Of a stretch of 64,000 bases of DNA, positions 35,246 through 45,068 are shown one piece after another. The stretch comes from Candidatus Nitronauta litoralis (GTDB lineage: Bacteria; Nitrospinota; Nitrospinia; Nitrospinales; Nitrospinaceae), in assembly GCA_015698285.1 (NCBI GenBank), contig CP048685.1, positions 1,364,001 through 1,428,000 on the forward strand, read 5' to 3'. Position 1 is the first letter of the stretch; each line of letters opens with the position of its first letter. The position numbers were made by a program, and so were the translations under genes. Under the pieces are notes generated by a model, which ran no database searches, was not told the origin of the DNA, and saw nothing but the letters and a program-made list of their open reading frames with translations.

Positions 35246-35530
35246 TTACCTTGGAATTTTATTCGCTATACCTTGACTTTTTAAATTTCGATCTTATTAA
35301 TTTATGGTGCCTTTGAACAATCCTAGAGCCTGACGAGCTTGTTCAGCCCAACCTGCATTATATAGGCAATAAGCTGCTTGGCCTGATCCCCTCCCTCCAA
35401 AATATGTAGGTTTGCGCTTTAAAGTGAAGACTTGATGGTAATTAAATAGCAAATTTAAAACATGTCTCAATAACGAAAAGGTTTCGGGATAGACTAGATT
35501 TTTTAAAAATAACAACTGGAATTGCTACTG

Positions 35531-38500
35531 ATGAAATTGATTCAGAACAACCATATTGAACTAAACCGTACTTTTTTTCAGTTGTCGTCAGACTATGCGC
35601 ATTCTGCGGATACGGACGATCTTGATATTAGGGAAGGGTTGGGGCTGAGAATTGGAACGGCTCTAAGCTGGGATGAGTTACTAAAAGAGCATAGGATTAT
35701 TTTGCTTGCCGAGGCAGGAGCAGGAAAGACAGAGGAAATACGACTCACCACATTAAAACTTCGTTCCCAGGGGAAGCCCGCATTTTTTATTCGATTGGAA
35801 AATATATCAATTGGCTTAGAGAATTCATTTGAAGAGGGAAGCTATGAAGATTTCCAGAAATGGTTGGATTCCAACGACGAAGGCTGGCTACTTTTAGATT
35901 CAGTCGATGAGGCGCGACTAAAAGACCCCAAGGATTTTGAAAGGGCAATAAAATTCCTTTCTGGTCACTTATCTCCCGCCTTGCAAAGAGTAAACCTTAT
36001 TATTACTGGAAGAGTAAATGCATGGAGACCAAAAACCGATTTAGCTCTATGTGAAAAGTTGCTCCCATTTACAGGCCCAACAAAAAAGGAAAAAAACGAG
36101 GTAGATCATGAAAAAGAGCTTACCACGGAAAATGAAATTCTTGCTCCAGAAAACAAACAATATGAAGCAGAATCAAAAGGAGAAAGCGGTGCTTTTAAGG
36201 TTTATTCATTAACCGATTTATCAAAGAGTCAAATTGAAGCCTTCATCCAAGGAAAGGGCATAAATGATACTTCTAAATTTATGGATGATATTGAAAGGCA
36301 CGATGCCTGGGCTTATACAACACGCCCTCAGGACTTGGAAGAACTTATAGAGTTTTGGACGGACAACAAAAGGATCGGTACACGCTTAGAACTAATGCAA
36401 AACAGTATTGAGCGCAGATTAAGTGAGCGCGACCAAGATAGAGCCGACTCAAAACCTATATCTAATGCAAAAGCCCGTGAAGGGGTAAAACTGATTGCGG
36501 CGGCTACAACATTAATCCATGAGTTTAATATTAGGGTGCCTGATGGCAGTGGTAATCCTCATGGAATTTGTACTAAATCAATACTATCAGACTGGGATGA
36601 CAAAGAATGTCTCACTCTTTTGGGCCGCCCCATATTTGATGAAGCCATATATGGTTCCGTTCGGTTCCATCATCGATCTGTCAGGGAATTCTTAACAGCA
36701 GAATGGATATTCGACCTGCTTAAAAAGGAAGCTTTCCGAAGAAATGTTGAAGGTTTGTTTTTTTGGGAACAATATGGAATGGAGGTTGTAAGGCCTTCCC
36801 TGAGACCAATTCTACCTTGGTTAATTCTGTTCGATAAAAAAATAAGGCAAAAGGTTTGTCGTATCGAACCTGAAATTATTTTTGAAGGCGGTGACCCTAG
36901 CAGATTACCTCATGAAATAAGGAGAGAAATATTAAATTCGGTCTGCAAAAAAATCGCCTCGCATGCTTCCAGCCATTCGGTCACAGACTATTCGGCTGTG
37001 CAACGCTTTGCCAACCCTGATATAGCGGATGATATTAAATCCTTACTCGAAGAATATAAAGACAACTCCGAGATTACTTCATTTTTACTGCGTATGGTCT
37101 GGCAAGGGCGCATTAAGGAGGCTCTTTCAAAAACCAAAAGGTTTGCTTTGAACAGTCAGACGGAAAAATACACCCGCATTGCCGCAATTCGCGCCTTGAA
37201 AGAAATTGGGAACGAGCAAGAATTCAAAGAAGTTCTAACTTCCTTTATTTCGGAGAATGGACCACTTGACCGAAGGTTGCTGTCTGAAATCGTAGATCGT
37301 CTGGATGCCTCAGAGGAATCTATGGAATTAGTTTTTGAAGCTTTGGAAAAGGTAAAAGATAAAAAAAAGTATAGCGCTGATGGTTTAAGCCAAGCTTTAA
37401 TAAATTTTTCTAAACGCCTTGATTCTGATTTATTACCCCAATTTATTAGCTTTTCAGCCAAATTGATAAATCAACAGCCTCTAATTGAGCGTAGATACTG
37501 TGAAATTTCGGAGCGGTTTGGCTGGTTAATGAGTTCAACTGTACAAACAATTGAAAGGTTGGTTTTGGACCGCAACCCTGCCTCATTTAATTCTGACTGC
37601 TTGACTATCCTGATAAAGTTGCCAGCTTTCAAAGATTTTGTACCTTTTGAATCTAAATCTATTTCGGAGGATATTTCTAAATTAATTCGCGAATGGGATG
37701 AATTGAACCATGCTTTATTTTGGAAGAATGTTGAGGAAACAAGAAAATCCCTTCACACTAAAAAAGATAAAAAGCTAACGGATGTTTGTCAAGTATCCTT
37801 GTTTGGAAGGTATTGGAGTTTTGATAGAGATGACTTTGAGCGAATAAAGTCAGATATTTCCAAACGTGATGAGCTTGATGATAGGCTTGTTGCTTTATCT
37901 TTGGCTTTTCAAATTTACAAGGAAAACAACCGCCCTAGAAGCTGGCGTGAGAAACTAAAAAAGGTTGTCGCTAATGAGGATGTTTTAAAAGGAAAATTGG
38001 ACGAATTATTAAACTCTGTCCAATCAGATGAATATAAAGAATACAAGAAGGAAGAAGCTCGGTGGAAACGGCAGGATAGAGGGAGAGAAGCAAAAAATCA
38101 AAAATATCATCAAAAATGGTTGGCCTGGTTAAAGGATAACACCGAAAACCTACGCGATAAAACATTGTCCAAGAAAGGAACAATTTCCACTGCTCAATAT
38201 TATTTACATGAGGAAATGCGGGAAAAAAGTGATAACTCCATGTTTTGGACTTCGGGGAACTGGCCAATATTAATTGATAAATTTGGCGAGGAGATCGCTC
38301 AGGCCTTCCGAGATGGGGTTGTAAGTTTTTGGAGAAATTATAAGCCTTCCCTTCGTTCTGAAAAGGAGGAAAATAACAGTACCCCATTTAGGGTGATATT
38401 TGGTTTGACTGGGTTAAAAATTGAATCAAATGAAAATAAAGATTGGCCAAAAAGTCTTAATGAGGAAGAAACCAAATTGGCCTGTAGATATGCTTTTAGT

Positions 38501-39895
38501 GAGTTAAATGGTTTTCCCAACTGGTTTCCACGGCTCTATGAAGAACATCAGAATATAGTCCGTTCATGCATATTAAAGGAAATTGAATGGGAGTTGGGCG
38601 CCGAAGACCCGGAACATGAGAAGCACTACATACTCAGCGACATTAGTTCGAGTGGCCAATGGGTATGGAATGATATAGCCCCAGATTTATTAAAGAAACT
38701 GCAAAATGAACCAAATAACCTACGAAATTTAGACCATTTATTAAATATTGTGCAGAGTAGCGCAACCATTTCAGATAAAGAACTGGCTGACCTGGCCTCA
38801 GAAAAATGTAAATCACTTGATGCTACAGATCACCTAGGGCCTTGGTTTGCTGTTTGGATAGGAGTAGACCCAAATCCTGCGCTAGAAAAATTGTCAAGTT
38901 GCTTAGAAGGCTTTGAAGATAAAACTGCGGCCAATCTTCTTGCCATGAAGGTGATTGTCAATTTGATTGGGGATAGAGGAAGCAGGTCAAATGCAAGGGA
39001 GGGATTTAAAAACCCCAAAGATATTAAAAAACTCTATCTACTCATGCATGCATATATCAAAGTTGAAGATGACATTGACAGAACTGGAGGGGAAGCTTAT
39101 TCCCCCGAATTGAGAGATAACGCCCAAGATGCAAGAGATAGATTGTTTTCAATATTAAAACAAATACCCGGCAAGGAATCATTCCTGGCTTTAGTTGACC
39201 TATCAAAGAACCACCCAGTTGAATCCTATCGAACTTGGATCATGCATAGCGCTAAGGAGCGCGCAGAAATAGATGCAGACCATCTGCCTTTGTCTGCCAA
39301 TAAATTTTGTGAATTTAAACAAACCTTGGAATTCACACCCACAAATCACAGAGAGTTATTTGAATTAGCTTGCCATAGGCTATGGGATTTACAAGACGAT
39401 CTTGAGGAAGGTGACAGTAGCAATTCTGCAATCCTAGATAAAATAAGAGAAGAGAAAGAAGTTAGAAAATACATCGGAAATTGGTGCAGAGAAAAAGCTG
39501 TCGGGAAATACTCAATACCTCAGGAAGAAGAGCTTGCCGATGGAAAAAAACCTGACCTTCGATTCCATGGTTCAGGGCTTGATGCCCCCGTTCCCGTAGA
39601 ATTAAAATTGGCTGACAACTGGACCGGGCCAGAAATTTTTGAACGATTGGAAAATCAATTATGCGGAGATTATTTGCGTGACATTCGATCCAGCCGAGGA
39701 ATTTTCTTGTTAGTTTACCGTGGTAAGAAAACTTCTTGGAAGATTCCAAATGGAAATTCTAGAGCTGGTTTTTCTGAACTAATAGAAGCGCTTGAGAAAC
39801 ATTGGGAGAAAATATCCACCAATTTCAACAATATTGAACAAATTGTTGTTATTGGAATCGACTTAACTAAACGCTCCAAAAGAAAAATAAATTAG
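35531..39895 (+). CDS. NACHT/STAND-like ATPase with C-terminal PD-(D/E)xK nuclease signature
   Basis: 1454 aa from the ATG at 35531 (a TTG at 35522 adds three residues). The N-terminal NTPase has Walker A EAGAGKT (residues 61-67), Walker B WLLLDSVDEA (Asp123, Asp126, Glu127) and a sensor-like IITGRVNAW. A winged-helix-like region with HHRSVREFLTAEW lies near residue 380. A long helical, HEAT-like middle follows. The last 120 residues hold PD (1341-1342), VELK (Glu1357, Lys1359) and QLCGDYL, the order of a PD-(D/E)xK nuclease. STAND ATPases sense phage proteins and trigger effector nucleases in known defence systems such as Avs, but those carry the nuclease at the N-terminus. No signal or membrane segment. 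Function is inferred. Confidence 0.8.
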   Translation: MKLIQNNHIELNRTFFQLSSDYAHSADTDDLDIREGLGLRIGTALSWDELLKEHRIILLAEAGAGKTEEIRLTTLKLRSQGKPAFFIRLENISIGLENSFEEGSYEDFQKWLDSNDEGWLLLDSVDEARLKDPKDFERAIKFLSGHLSPALQRVNLIITGRVNAWRPKTDLALCEKLLPFTGPTKKEKNEVDHEKELTTENEILAPENKQYEAESKGESGAFKVYSLTDLSKSQIEAFIQGKGINDTSKFMDDIERHDAWAYTTRPQDLEELIEFWTDNKRIGTRLELMQNSIERRLSERDQDRADSKPISNAKAREGVKLIAAATTLIHEFNIRVPDGSGNPHGICTKSILSDWDDKECLTLLGRPIFDEAIYGSVRFHHRSVREFLTAEWIFDLLKKEAFRRNVEGLFFWEQYGMEVVRPSLRPILPWLILFDKKIRQKVCRIEPEIIFEGGDPSRLPHEIRREILNSVCKKIASHASSHSVTDYSAVQRFANPDIADDIKSLLEEYKDNSEITSFLLRMVWQGRIKEALSKTKRFALNSQTEKYTRIAAIRALKEIGNEQEFKEVLTSFISENGPLDRRLLSEIVDRLDASEESMELVFEALEKVKDKKKYSADGLSQALINFSKRLDSDLLPQFISFSAKLINQQPLIERRYCEISERFGWLMSSTVQTIERLVLDRNPASFNSDCLTILIKLPAFKDFVPFESKSISEDISKLIREWDELNHALFWKNVEETRKSLHTKKDKKLTDVCQVSLFGRYWSFDRDDFERIKSDISKRDELDDRLVALSLAFQIYKENNRPRSWREKLKKVVANEDVLKGKLDELLNSVQSDEYKEYKKEEARWKRQDRGREAKNQKYHQKWLAWLKDNTENLRDKTLSKKGTISTAQYYLHEEMREKSDNSMFWTSGNWPILIDKFGEEIAQAFRDGVVSFWRNYKPSLRSEKEENNSTPFRVIFGLTGLKIESNENKDWPKSLNEEETKLACRYAFSELNGFPNWFPRLYEEHQNIVRSCILKEIEWELGAEDPEHEKHYILSDISSSGQWVWNDIAPDLLKKLQNEPNNLRNLDHLLNIVQSSATISDKELADLASEKCKSLDATDHLGPWFAVWIGVDPNPALEKLSSCLEGFEDKTAANLLAMKVIVNLIGDRGSRSNAREGFKNPKDIKKLYLLMHAYIKVEDDIDRTGGEAYSPELRDNAQDARDRLFSILKQIPGKESFLALVDLSKNHPVESYRTWIMHSAKERAEIDADHLPLSANKFCEFKQTLEFTPTNHRELFELACHRLWDLQDDLEEGDSSNSAILDKIREEKEVRKYIGNWCREKAVGKYSIPQEEELADGKKPDLRFHGSGLDAPVPVELKLADNWTGPEIFERLENQLCGDYLRDIRSSRGIFLLVYRGKKTSWKIPNGNSRAGFSELIEALEKHWEKISTNFNNIEQIVVIGIDLTKRSKRKIN

Positions 39896-40011
39896 ATACC
39901 TTGCCTTGGTTGATTTAAAGATTCTTTTCTTTTTAGCGAAAGACAATTTTTTTTCTTCCAAGTTTGTAGGTAAGAGCCTCCTAATTTGCCCCTCTTTTCC
40001 ATTTTTGTAAT

Positions 40012-40791
40012 ATGAACCAGCCGATGTTTTCAATACCCAGAATTTCGGAATCTTTTATTGAGGGAATCGCCATTTCCCTTGGATGGAAAAGGTATTTGGA
40101 TATTAAGGAACAAATTGAGGGACGTGCAAATGCAGATTTTATTGCCGAGGGTTCAATCATAGAACTTAAAATTTTGGAAGAGGAAGGGCTTGAAAAGGCT
40201 TATCGCCAAGATAACTTAGCAAGTTTGTTTTGCCATTTAAGTAAAAATGCGACTGAAGTAAATATTGATTTTGACTCTATTCCAGAAGAAATCAGTCATG
40301 AGGCGGAAAAACTCATCGCCAAACCTATCCAGAAAGCAGTTAAAAAGGCCTCAAAACAAATCCGTTGTACGCGAGAGGATATGAACCTCACTCAAAGCAA
40401 AGGCATATTACTTATAATCAATAATGGATATAAATATTTAACTTCGGACAATTTTGAATACTTGGTAAAAAAATGCGCATTAAAAGATTCCTCCCAAATT
40501 GATTTCGTTTATTGCGTTACGGTGGAATATCACCAAGGCGAATTTGATTCCTTTATTTTTTGTATTACTCGATGCCATTTTATCGGGGAAACAAAGACCT
40601 GGAAATATTCGGATTTGATAGAAAAGGCTATTCAAAGTAAATTTTCGGAATCAATGTCCCAAATGATGAAGGACCAAATGAATCCTGAATTCTGGCGTTC
40701 TAATTTAGAACCCGTTTCTGATATTGTTTTTGAAAGGGAGGGAGTTCGATATATTCGACGTGCTCCCCATGTTCCTGACTCAAGAAGCTAA
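40012..40791 (+). CDS. Putative PD-(D/E)xK-type protein of the island
   Basis: A 259-aa soluble protein of no family I can name. NADFIAEGSIIELKIL supplies Asp42, Glu51 and Lys53, spaced as in PD-(D/E)xK nucleases. A following helix (KKASKQIRCTREDM) and beta strand (KGILLIINNGY) match the fold order seen in small restriction-like endonucleases. It stands 116 bases after the ATPase gene and 13 bases before the HEPN gene. Probably an effector or a nucleic-acid-binding partner; activity is not demonstrated. Confidence 0.6.
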   Translation: MNQPMFSIPRISESFIEGIAISLGWKRYLDIKEQIEGRANADFIAEGSIIELKILEEEGLEKAYRQDNLASLFCHLSKNATEVNIDFDSIPEEISHEAEKLIAKPIQKAVKKASKQIRCTREDMNLTQSKGILLIINNGYKYLTSDNFEYLVKKCALKDSSQIDFVYCVTVEYHQGEFDSFIFCITRCHFIGETKTWKYSDLIEKAIQSKFSESMSQMMKDQMNPEFWRSNLEPVSDIVFEREGVRYIRRAPHVPDSRS

Positions 40792-40804
40792 GAGAAATTA
40801 ATTT

Positions 40805-41260
40805 ATGAATTTTCCTACCAAAAAGGAGTTCTTTGAACTCCTATACCAGAATAAAGAATTTTGTAATTCACTCGGGCAAGTAATGTTGGCGGCTAGCAAG
40901 CTTGAATCTACATTAAGAATCTTTTTAATTAACCAGGGACATGATATCCCAGAAAACAAAGCAACTCTCGGGAACCTTGTGAATATTTTGAAAAAGAATA
41001 AGCACTTGTCCAAAAATGGCGAAATGCATTTCGCAGATTTAAAAATGCAGAGGAATTATTTGTCCCACAGCTTGTATGATTTGTTTAATGATAATATTGA
41101 AGAGACAATCCTCCCACGGGAAAACCTTGTACCAGAAGATGTTCAAGTATTTGCAGAGAAAGTCTCGGGAACCGCAAAGAATTTCCTAGGAATAACAAAA
41201 ATAATAATCAATGAAATTGATAAATCTCAAAAAATTAAAGGAACGATGATCTTACTTTAG
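40805..41260 (+). CDS. HEPN-type protein (putative RNase effector)
   Basis: 151 aa, all-helical by appearance. LAASKLESTLRIFLINQG and the motif MQRNYLSHSLYDLF contain R83-N-x3-H88, the R-x4-H signature of HEPN ribonucleases, with the usual Asn after Arg. HEPN proteins act as toxins or defence effectors that cleave RNA, often as dimers. It is the last gene of the island and probably co-transcribed with 40012. The substrate and any antitoxin are unknown. Confidence 0.65.
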   Translation: MNFPTKKEFFELLYQNKEFCNSLGQVMLAASKLESTLRIFLINQGHDIPENKATLGNLVNILKKNKHLSKNGEMHFADLKMQRNYLSHSLYDLFNDNIEETILPRENLVPEDVQVFAEKVSGTAKNFLGITKIIINEIDKSQKIKGTMILL

Positions 41261-41423
41261 AACATTCAATACACTAACTATACAAATGATATTTGTAATA
41301 CCACCCGCACTGCCGCGAATGGTTTATTTTTTGATCTTCAAATAATATCGGGTGCTTTTGTATTGGCCTGTTTTTGTTAGAGTTTTTTTTTCACCAATTC
41401 CGCCAAATCGCGGGTAGTAGTGT

Positions 41424-41462
41424 CGCGGTGGTCCGGCGGCAAAAGTTGCCCATTGGCTCCAC
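41424..41462 (+). repeat. Island-flanking 39-bp direct repeat, right copy
   Basis: Partner of 34320-34358 (two mismatches). It ends 80 bases before the 3' end of tRNA-Leu. The spacer and the flanking short frames have no gene-like features. Confidence 0.88.
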
Positions 41463-41542
41463 CGCCAGGTGGTGCGAGGGAGTTGGTGTTTTAAAAATCC
41501 AGTTGTTTTGCGAAAAGGTTGTACGTTGCTCTCCGCAAGGAG

Positions 41543-41622
<80 letters not shown>

Positions 41623-41684
41623 AATTCGATTTGTTTTATACCAGAAAATTTAACCTATATTAACCCAAAGTGGTCGTAGAGGGG

Positions 41685-42482
41685 TTACCGATTTTTATTG
41701 CGCGGTTTGATGTCACGTGGCAGGAAAATCTGCCGCGGAGGGTAGATCCCTTTGGGCAGGGTAAAGTTTGGATACACCCAGTTATGTGCGCCCAATACCA
41801 CACCCGGACTGAGCACGGCATTGCAGCCTAGTTCCGAGTGGTCTCCAATTATGGAGCCCAGTTTATTCAATCCCGTTTCGATTTCTCCCTTATCGGCTGG
41901 CATATGGATTGGAGGAAAGATCTCCTTCAACTTTTCCTCATCCGTTCGAAACTGGAGGTTGGCCAGTTTGGTCCCGGCCCCAAGATTGACGAAACTGCCG
42001 AGAACGCTGTCGCCAATGTAATTGAAATGTCCGACCTCGGTGTGGTTCATCAGGATGCTGTTTTTGATTTCAGTCGCGTGTCCCAGTGTGCAACGGTCGC
42101 CTGCAATCACACTGCCACGGAGGTAGGCTCCCTGCCGGACATCACATCGATCGCCGATGATGCAGGGTCCCTTAACAATGGCAGAAGGTTCCAGTTTCGT
42201 TCCAGCGCCTAAATATATTCCAAGCTTTGGGAAAAAGGTGGGTGAATCCAGAGAGATCCACTCCTTCACGATAAAACCAGGGTCCGAACCCTGTGTTCCG
42301 TCGGTGATGGTCAGCCCGTCGTGGGATTCAAGCTGGTCTGCACCGTTGCCAATTTGGTGGAGTTGCTCTTTTAGATAGGGTGCCAGTTTCTTCAGCACAT
42401 CCCAGGGAGCAGATACACCTTCGAAAATTGATTGATGACGAAAATCCTTCAGGTGTGGAAATAGTTCAGAAATATCTATCAC
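41685..42482 (-). CDS. Left-handed beta-helix (hexapeptide-repeat) protein, sugar-nucleotide related
   Basis: 265 aa. From about residue 90 it is a left-handed parallel beta-helix of hexapeptide turns (GAGTKLEPSAIVKGPCIIGD, LRGSVIAGDRC, LGAGTKLANL, LSPGVVLGAHNWV), as in the C-terminal half of GlmU and sugar-1-phosphate nucleotidyltransferases. There is no nucleotidyltransferase domain. It stands next to the phosphohexomutase gene on the same strand (36 bases), so a shared role in activated-sugar supply is likely. Acyltransferase activity is possible but the substrate is unknown. Confidence 0.8.
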   Translation of the reverse strand: MIDISELFPHLKDFRHQSIFEGVSAPWDVLKKLAPYLKEQLHQIGNGADQLESHDGLTITDGTQGSDPGFIVKEWISLDSPTFFPKLGIYLGAGTKLEPSAIVKGPCIIGDRCDVRQGAYLRGSVIAGDRCTLGHATEIKNSILMNHTEVGHFNYIGDSVLGSFVNLGAGTKLANLQFRTDEEKLKEIFPPIHMPADKGEIETGLNKLGSIIGDHSELGCNAVLSPGVVLGAHNWVYPNFTLPKGIYPPRQIFLPRDIKPRNKNR

Positions 42483-42518
42483 ACGAAACTCCCCGCAGGT
42501 TTGTCCAATACAAGTTTG

Positions 42519-44639
42519 TTAATACTTTGATTGTTTAAGATACCACGTTCCACGCGGGGTCAGTTGATACCCGTTCTGTGAGTGTGTAGTAAATCCCTGT
42601 TTGCCCATCTCCATCAACACGCGGGGCGCGGGATCTGTCCCCGCCTTGTTTTCCGGGAGCAGCGACGATTTCAATTTTTGGAGTAAAGATTGCTCGACCT
42701 TAAAAAGAGGGTGTTCAGGATCTTTCATTTCCCGCATGAGTAGCCGAACCCCCTCTTCTCCTGCCTGACAAAGAAACTTTTTGTCGCCACGGGCACCGCG
42801 CAGGTTCACACTGATTTTGTTTTCGGTGCCTGAATTACGAACAAAAATGGCGGCAGGTCTTCTCTTTTCTCCGTAGGTCAACGCCAGATACAGCATGTCC
42901 GGGTCGGCAGGGAAGACACGGTGTTTCACGGTGTAGCCATTTTCTTTGGCATATCGACTGAGCAGGTTTTTTATTTTTTTCCAGACGCCTGAATCCTTAT
43001 AAAAAGCCGGTTGGTCAATATAGTAAGCGTAGAAAGTCCCTTTGAATCCAGGAGTGAACGGTTTTCCCAATTGAGCAAAGTAACTCTTAGCAGAAGTGGT
43101 TTTGAAAAGATATTCCGTCGCGGCAAACGTGTTGAGTGCGCTCTTGAGACCGTTACCGCAATGCACCGGTGAATAGTCACCCGGCTGTTTTTCAATATAA
43201 CCCGTTGTGATGTTGTGACCGGTTTCTTCACTGCCGACAGCTAGCGGAATACCGTGTTCCATCTCGAACTCCGGACCCAGTGGGGGCAATCGTTCTTCCA
43301 TTTTATCGAGATCCATGTCGAGAGAGGTCAGGGTTTGAATATCCATGGAATTTTTTTTACTGGCCAGCTTCCATTTTTTTGATACGGATTTTATTTCCTT
43401 CAGGTCTTTTTGGGTGCCCTGGTATTTTGCTTGATGGGTGAGGATTTTGATTCTGTTCAAACTGCTCATTAAAACAATTTTCCAAAGAATCCATTTATCT
43501 CCAACAGGAGATAAATCCCGTTGCAGCCCTAGTGCCTCTGCAGCAACTCCTGTATTGAGGTCACTCTCTACTGTATGGATGTACGAGTCCGCCAGATGTC
43601 TGTCTGGAAATTTTTTAATGAGAAACCTGGCCTGTAAATACGCCGTTTCATCCCCACTCAAAACCAGAATGCGGTCGTTGAAAGGATCATAATCCATACG
43701 ATAGAACCGATCACCATCGGCATCGAACACCGCCGCCGATACGCGCAGTGAACCCTTTTTGATTTTGTCACGATATTTGCGTCCCAGTTCAAATAACGTT
43801 AACGGGGCTTTATGACGTGAAAACTTGCCACCCTTATCGATCATGTCGGCGGATATTAATGGAACCCCTTCAAGATCCGCAACACCCGACAAATGGTTGA
43901 CGTCACCATCCTGTTTCGCGTTGACCTCATGGACTGCTTTGAATCCGATTTTTTTGAAAACATTCGCCGCGATTTTTGCCAGGGAGCCTCGCGCTGGATC
44001 GACCACTAAAATAATTTTGGAAAAGGATTGTTCGTCGGCCCAGGAATTTAATGGAGATAAATGAAACTCTTCAAAAAACCTCAGAGCTTCTTTGCCCAAG
44101 TCCGATTTTCCGCCTTTTACTTTTGTGGATTTTAGTGATCCCTGTTTCAGAACCGCATGGGTCAGGGCGACATCGTTTTCCGGCAACAGTTTCAATCCGC
44201 GATAAGCCAGGAAAATCTTGATCCCGTTCTGATCCTTTGGATTGTGGGAGGCCGTGACCATGAACCCACCTGCGGCATTTTTCAATTGCATGAACATCGG
44301 CACAAGCGGTGTTGGAGCGGTTCCAATGACCCAGGCCTCGGCCCCTGCTTTGCGGATGCCTCGTATAACGGCATCGGTGTAGTGGCCTTTTGGGTCACGC
44401 GGGTCCCACCCGATCACAAAGGCTTTCTCTTTTCCATGCAATTTGTTTTTTAACGTCAGACGTACATGGGCATAAACATATCGTTCCATGAACTCTTCAG
44501 TGATGATTCCTTTTTTAAGAAATACCTGTTGTGGAGAAAGTTTAGGAAACCTGGATTGTAAAGCGACTTCACGCCGAATACCGTCAGTTCCCTGCAAGCG
44601 GAAGGCAGATTTGTCTGATGAAATTTTGGATTGAGTCAT
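42519..44639 (-). CDS. Large phosphoglucomutase/phosphomannomutase family enzyme
   Basis: 706 aa, longer than the usual 450-550. The phosphoserine loop is TASHNPKDQNG, the metal loop DADGDRFYRMD, the sugar-specificity loop GSEETGHN, and the phosphate-binding loop RNSGTENKISV. An insertion between the metal and sugar loops (about residues 375-460, lysine-rich) and a C-terminal extension account for the extra length. It interconverts hexose-1- and hexose-6-phosphates; glucose or mannose specificity cannot be read by eye. Confidence 0.9.
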   Translation of the reverse strand: MTQSKISSDKSAFRLQGTDGIRREVALQSRFPKLSPQQVFLKKGIITEEFMERYVYAHVRLTLKNKLHGKEKAFVIGWDPRDPKGHYTDAVIRGIRKAGAEAWVIGTAPTPLVPMFMQLKNAAGGFMVTASHNPKDQNGIKIFLAYRGLKLLPENDVALTHAVLKQGSLKSTKVKGGKSDLGKEALRFFEEFHLSPLNSWADEQSFSKIILVVDPARGSLAKIAANVFKKIGFKAVHEVNAKQDGDVNHLSGVADLEGVPLISADMIDKGGKFSRHKAPLTLFELGRKYRDKIKKGSLRVSAAVFDADGDRFYRMDYDPFNDRILVLSGDETAYLQARFLIKKFPDRHLADSYIHTVESDLNTGVAAEALGLQRDLSPVGDKWILWKIVLMSSLNRIKILTHQAKYQGTQKDLKEIKSVSKKWKLASKKNSMDIQTLTSLDMDLDKMEERLPPLGPEFEMEHGIPLAVGSEETGHNITTGYIEKQPGDYSPVHCGNGLKSALNTFAATEYLFKTTSAKSYFAQLGKPFTPGFKGTFYAYYIDQPAFYKDSGVWKKIKNLLSRYAKENGYTVKHRVFPADPDMLYLALTYGEKRRPAAIFVRNSGTENKISVNLRGARGDKKFLCQAGEEGVRLLMREMKDPEHPLFKVEQSLLQKLKSSLLPENKAGTDPAPRVLMEMGKQGFTTHSQNGYQLTPRGTWYLKQSKY

Positions 44640-44771
44640 GAAAAGGAATGGGTTGGGACTGAAAATATGAAAAGCAAAACTTTAGCACATTTGATTGAAT
44701 CGAAAAAGCCAGGTAATGGATTCAGGGAGGCTGTTCAGAAGTGTTGGAAAAGAGAGGGGAGGAAAGAACAA

Positions 44772-44972
44772 TCAGTCGTGGAATCTGGTCTTTAAAACTT
44801 CAACAGGACTTTCGTAGCGATCGCAGGCGACAACGGATCGATCAGAGTCAATTGACTCTGAAGGTAATTTTAATTCTCCCGACCGGACAGGATTTGCTTC
44901 GCACGAGGGAAATTCTTTGGTACAAAACCGGCACATATTTATGGTCTGATGCACGACGGTGCGCTGGTCCAT
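44772..44972 (-). CDS. Small Cys-containing protein of unknown function
   Basis: A frame of up to 66 aa from an ATG at 44972 (preceded by AGGA at a distance), or 54 aa from the ATG at 44936. The core is CRFCTKEFPSCEANP, then VVACDRYESPVEVLK, with four cysteines, protein-like and possibly metal-binding. It sits alone in a 430-base gap upstream of the phosphohexomutase gene. Existence is moderately supported. Confidence 0.4.
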   Translation of the reverse strand: MDQRTVVHQTINMCRFCTKEFPSCEANPVRSGELKLPSESIDSDRSVVACDRYESPVEVLKTRFHD

Positions 44973-45068
44973 GCCAGATAATCCTAAAAAGAATTGAAAG
45001 GGGCTAATCACGCTGAATTCAATAATTATGTCAATATTATAAAGCCATCCTCCCCTGGAAGTAACCCC

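Larger units (their letters stand above)
34320..41462. mobile_element. Putative integrated accessory island (defence-type)
   Basis: A 7.1-kb block between 39-bp direct repeats, placed between the housekeeping tig gene and tRNA-Leu. It contains a decayed relaxase gene and a three-gene ATPase/nuclease/HEPN set with AT-rich base use unlike its neighbours. No integrase or transposase is recognisable, so mobility is either lost or supplied elsewhere. Confidence 0.6.

Noticed and set aside
35297-35515. 72-aa minus-strand frame upstream of the large ATPase.
   Set aside because: Some segments look protein-like (QAAYCLYNAGWAEQARQALG), but there is no ribosome site or neighbour to support a gene. It may be a degraded fragment.
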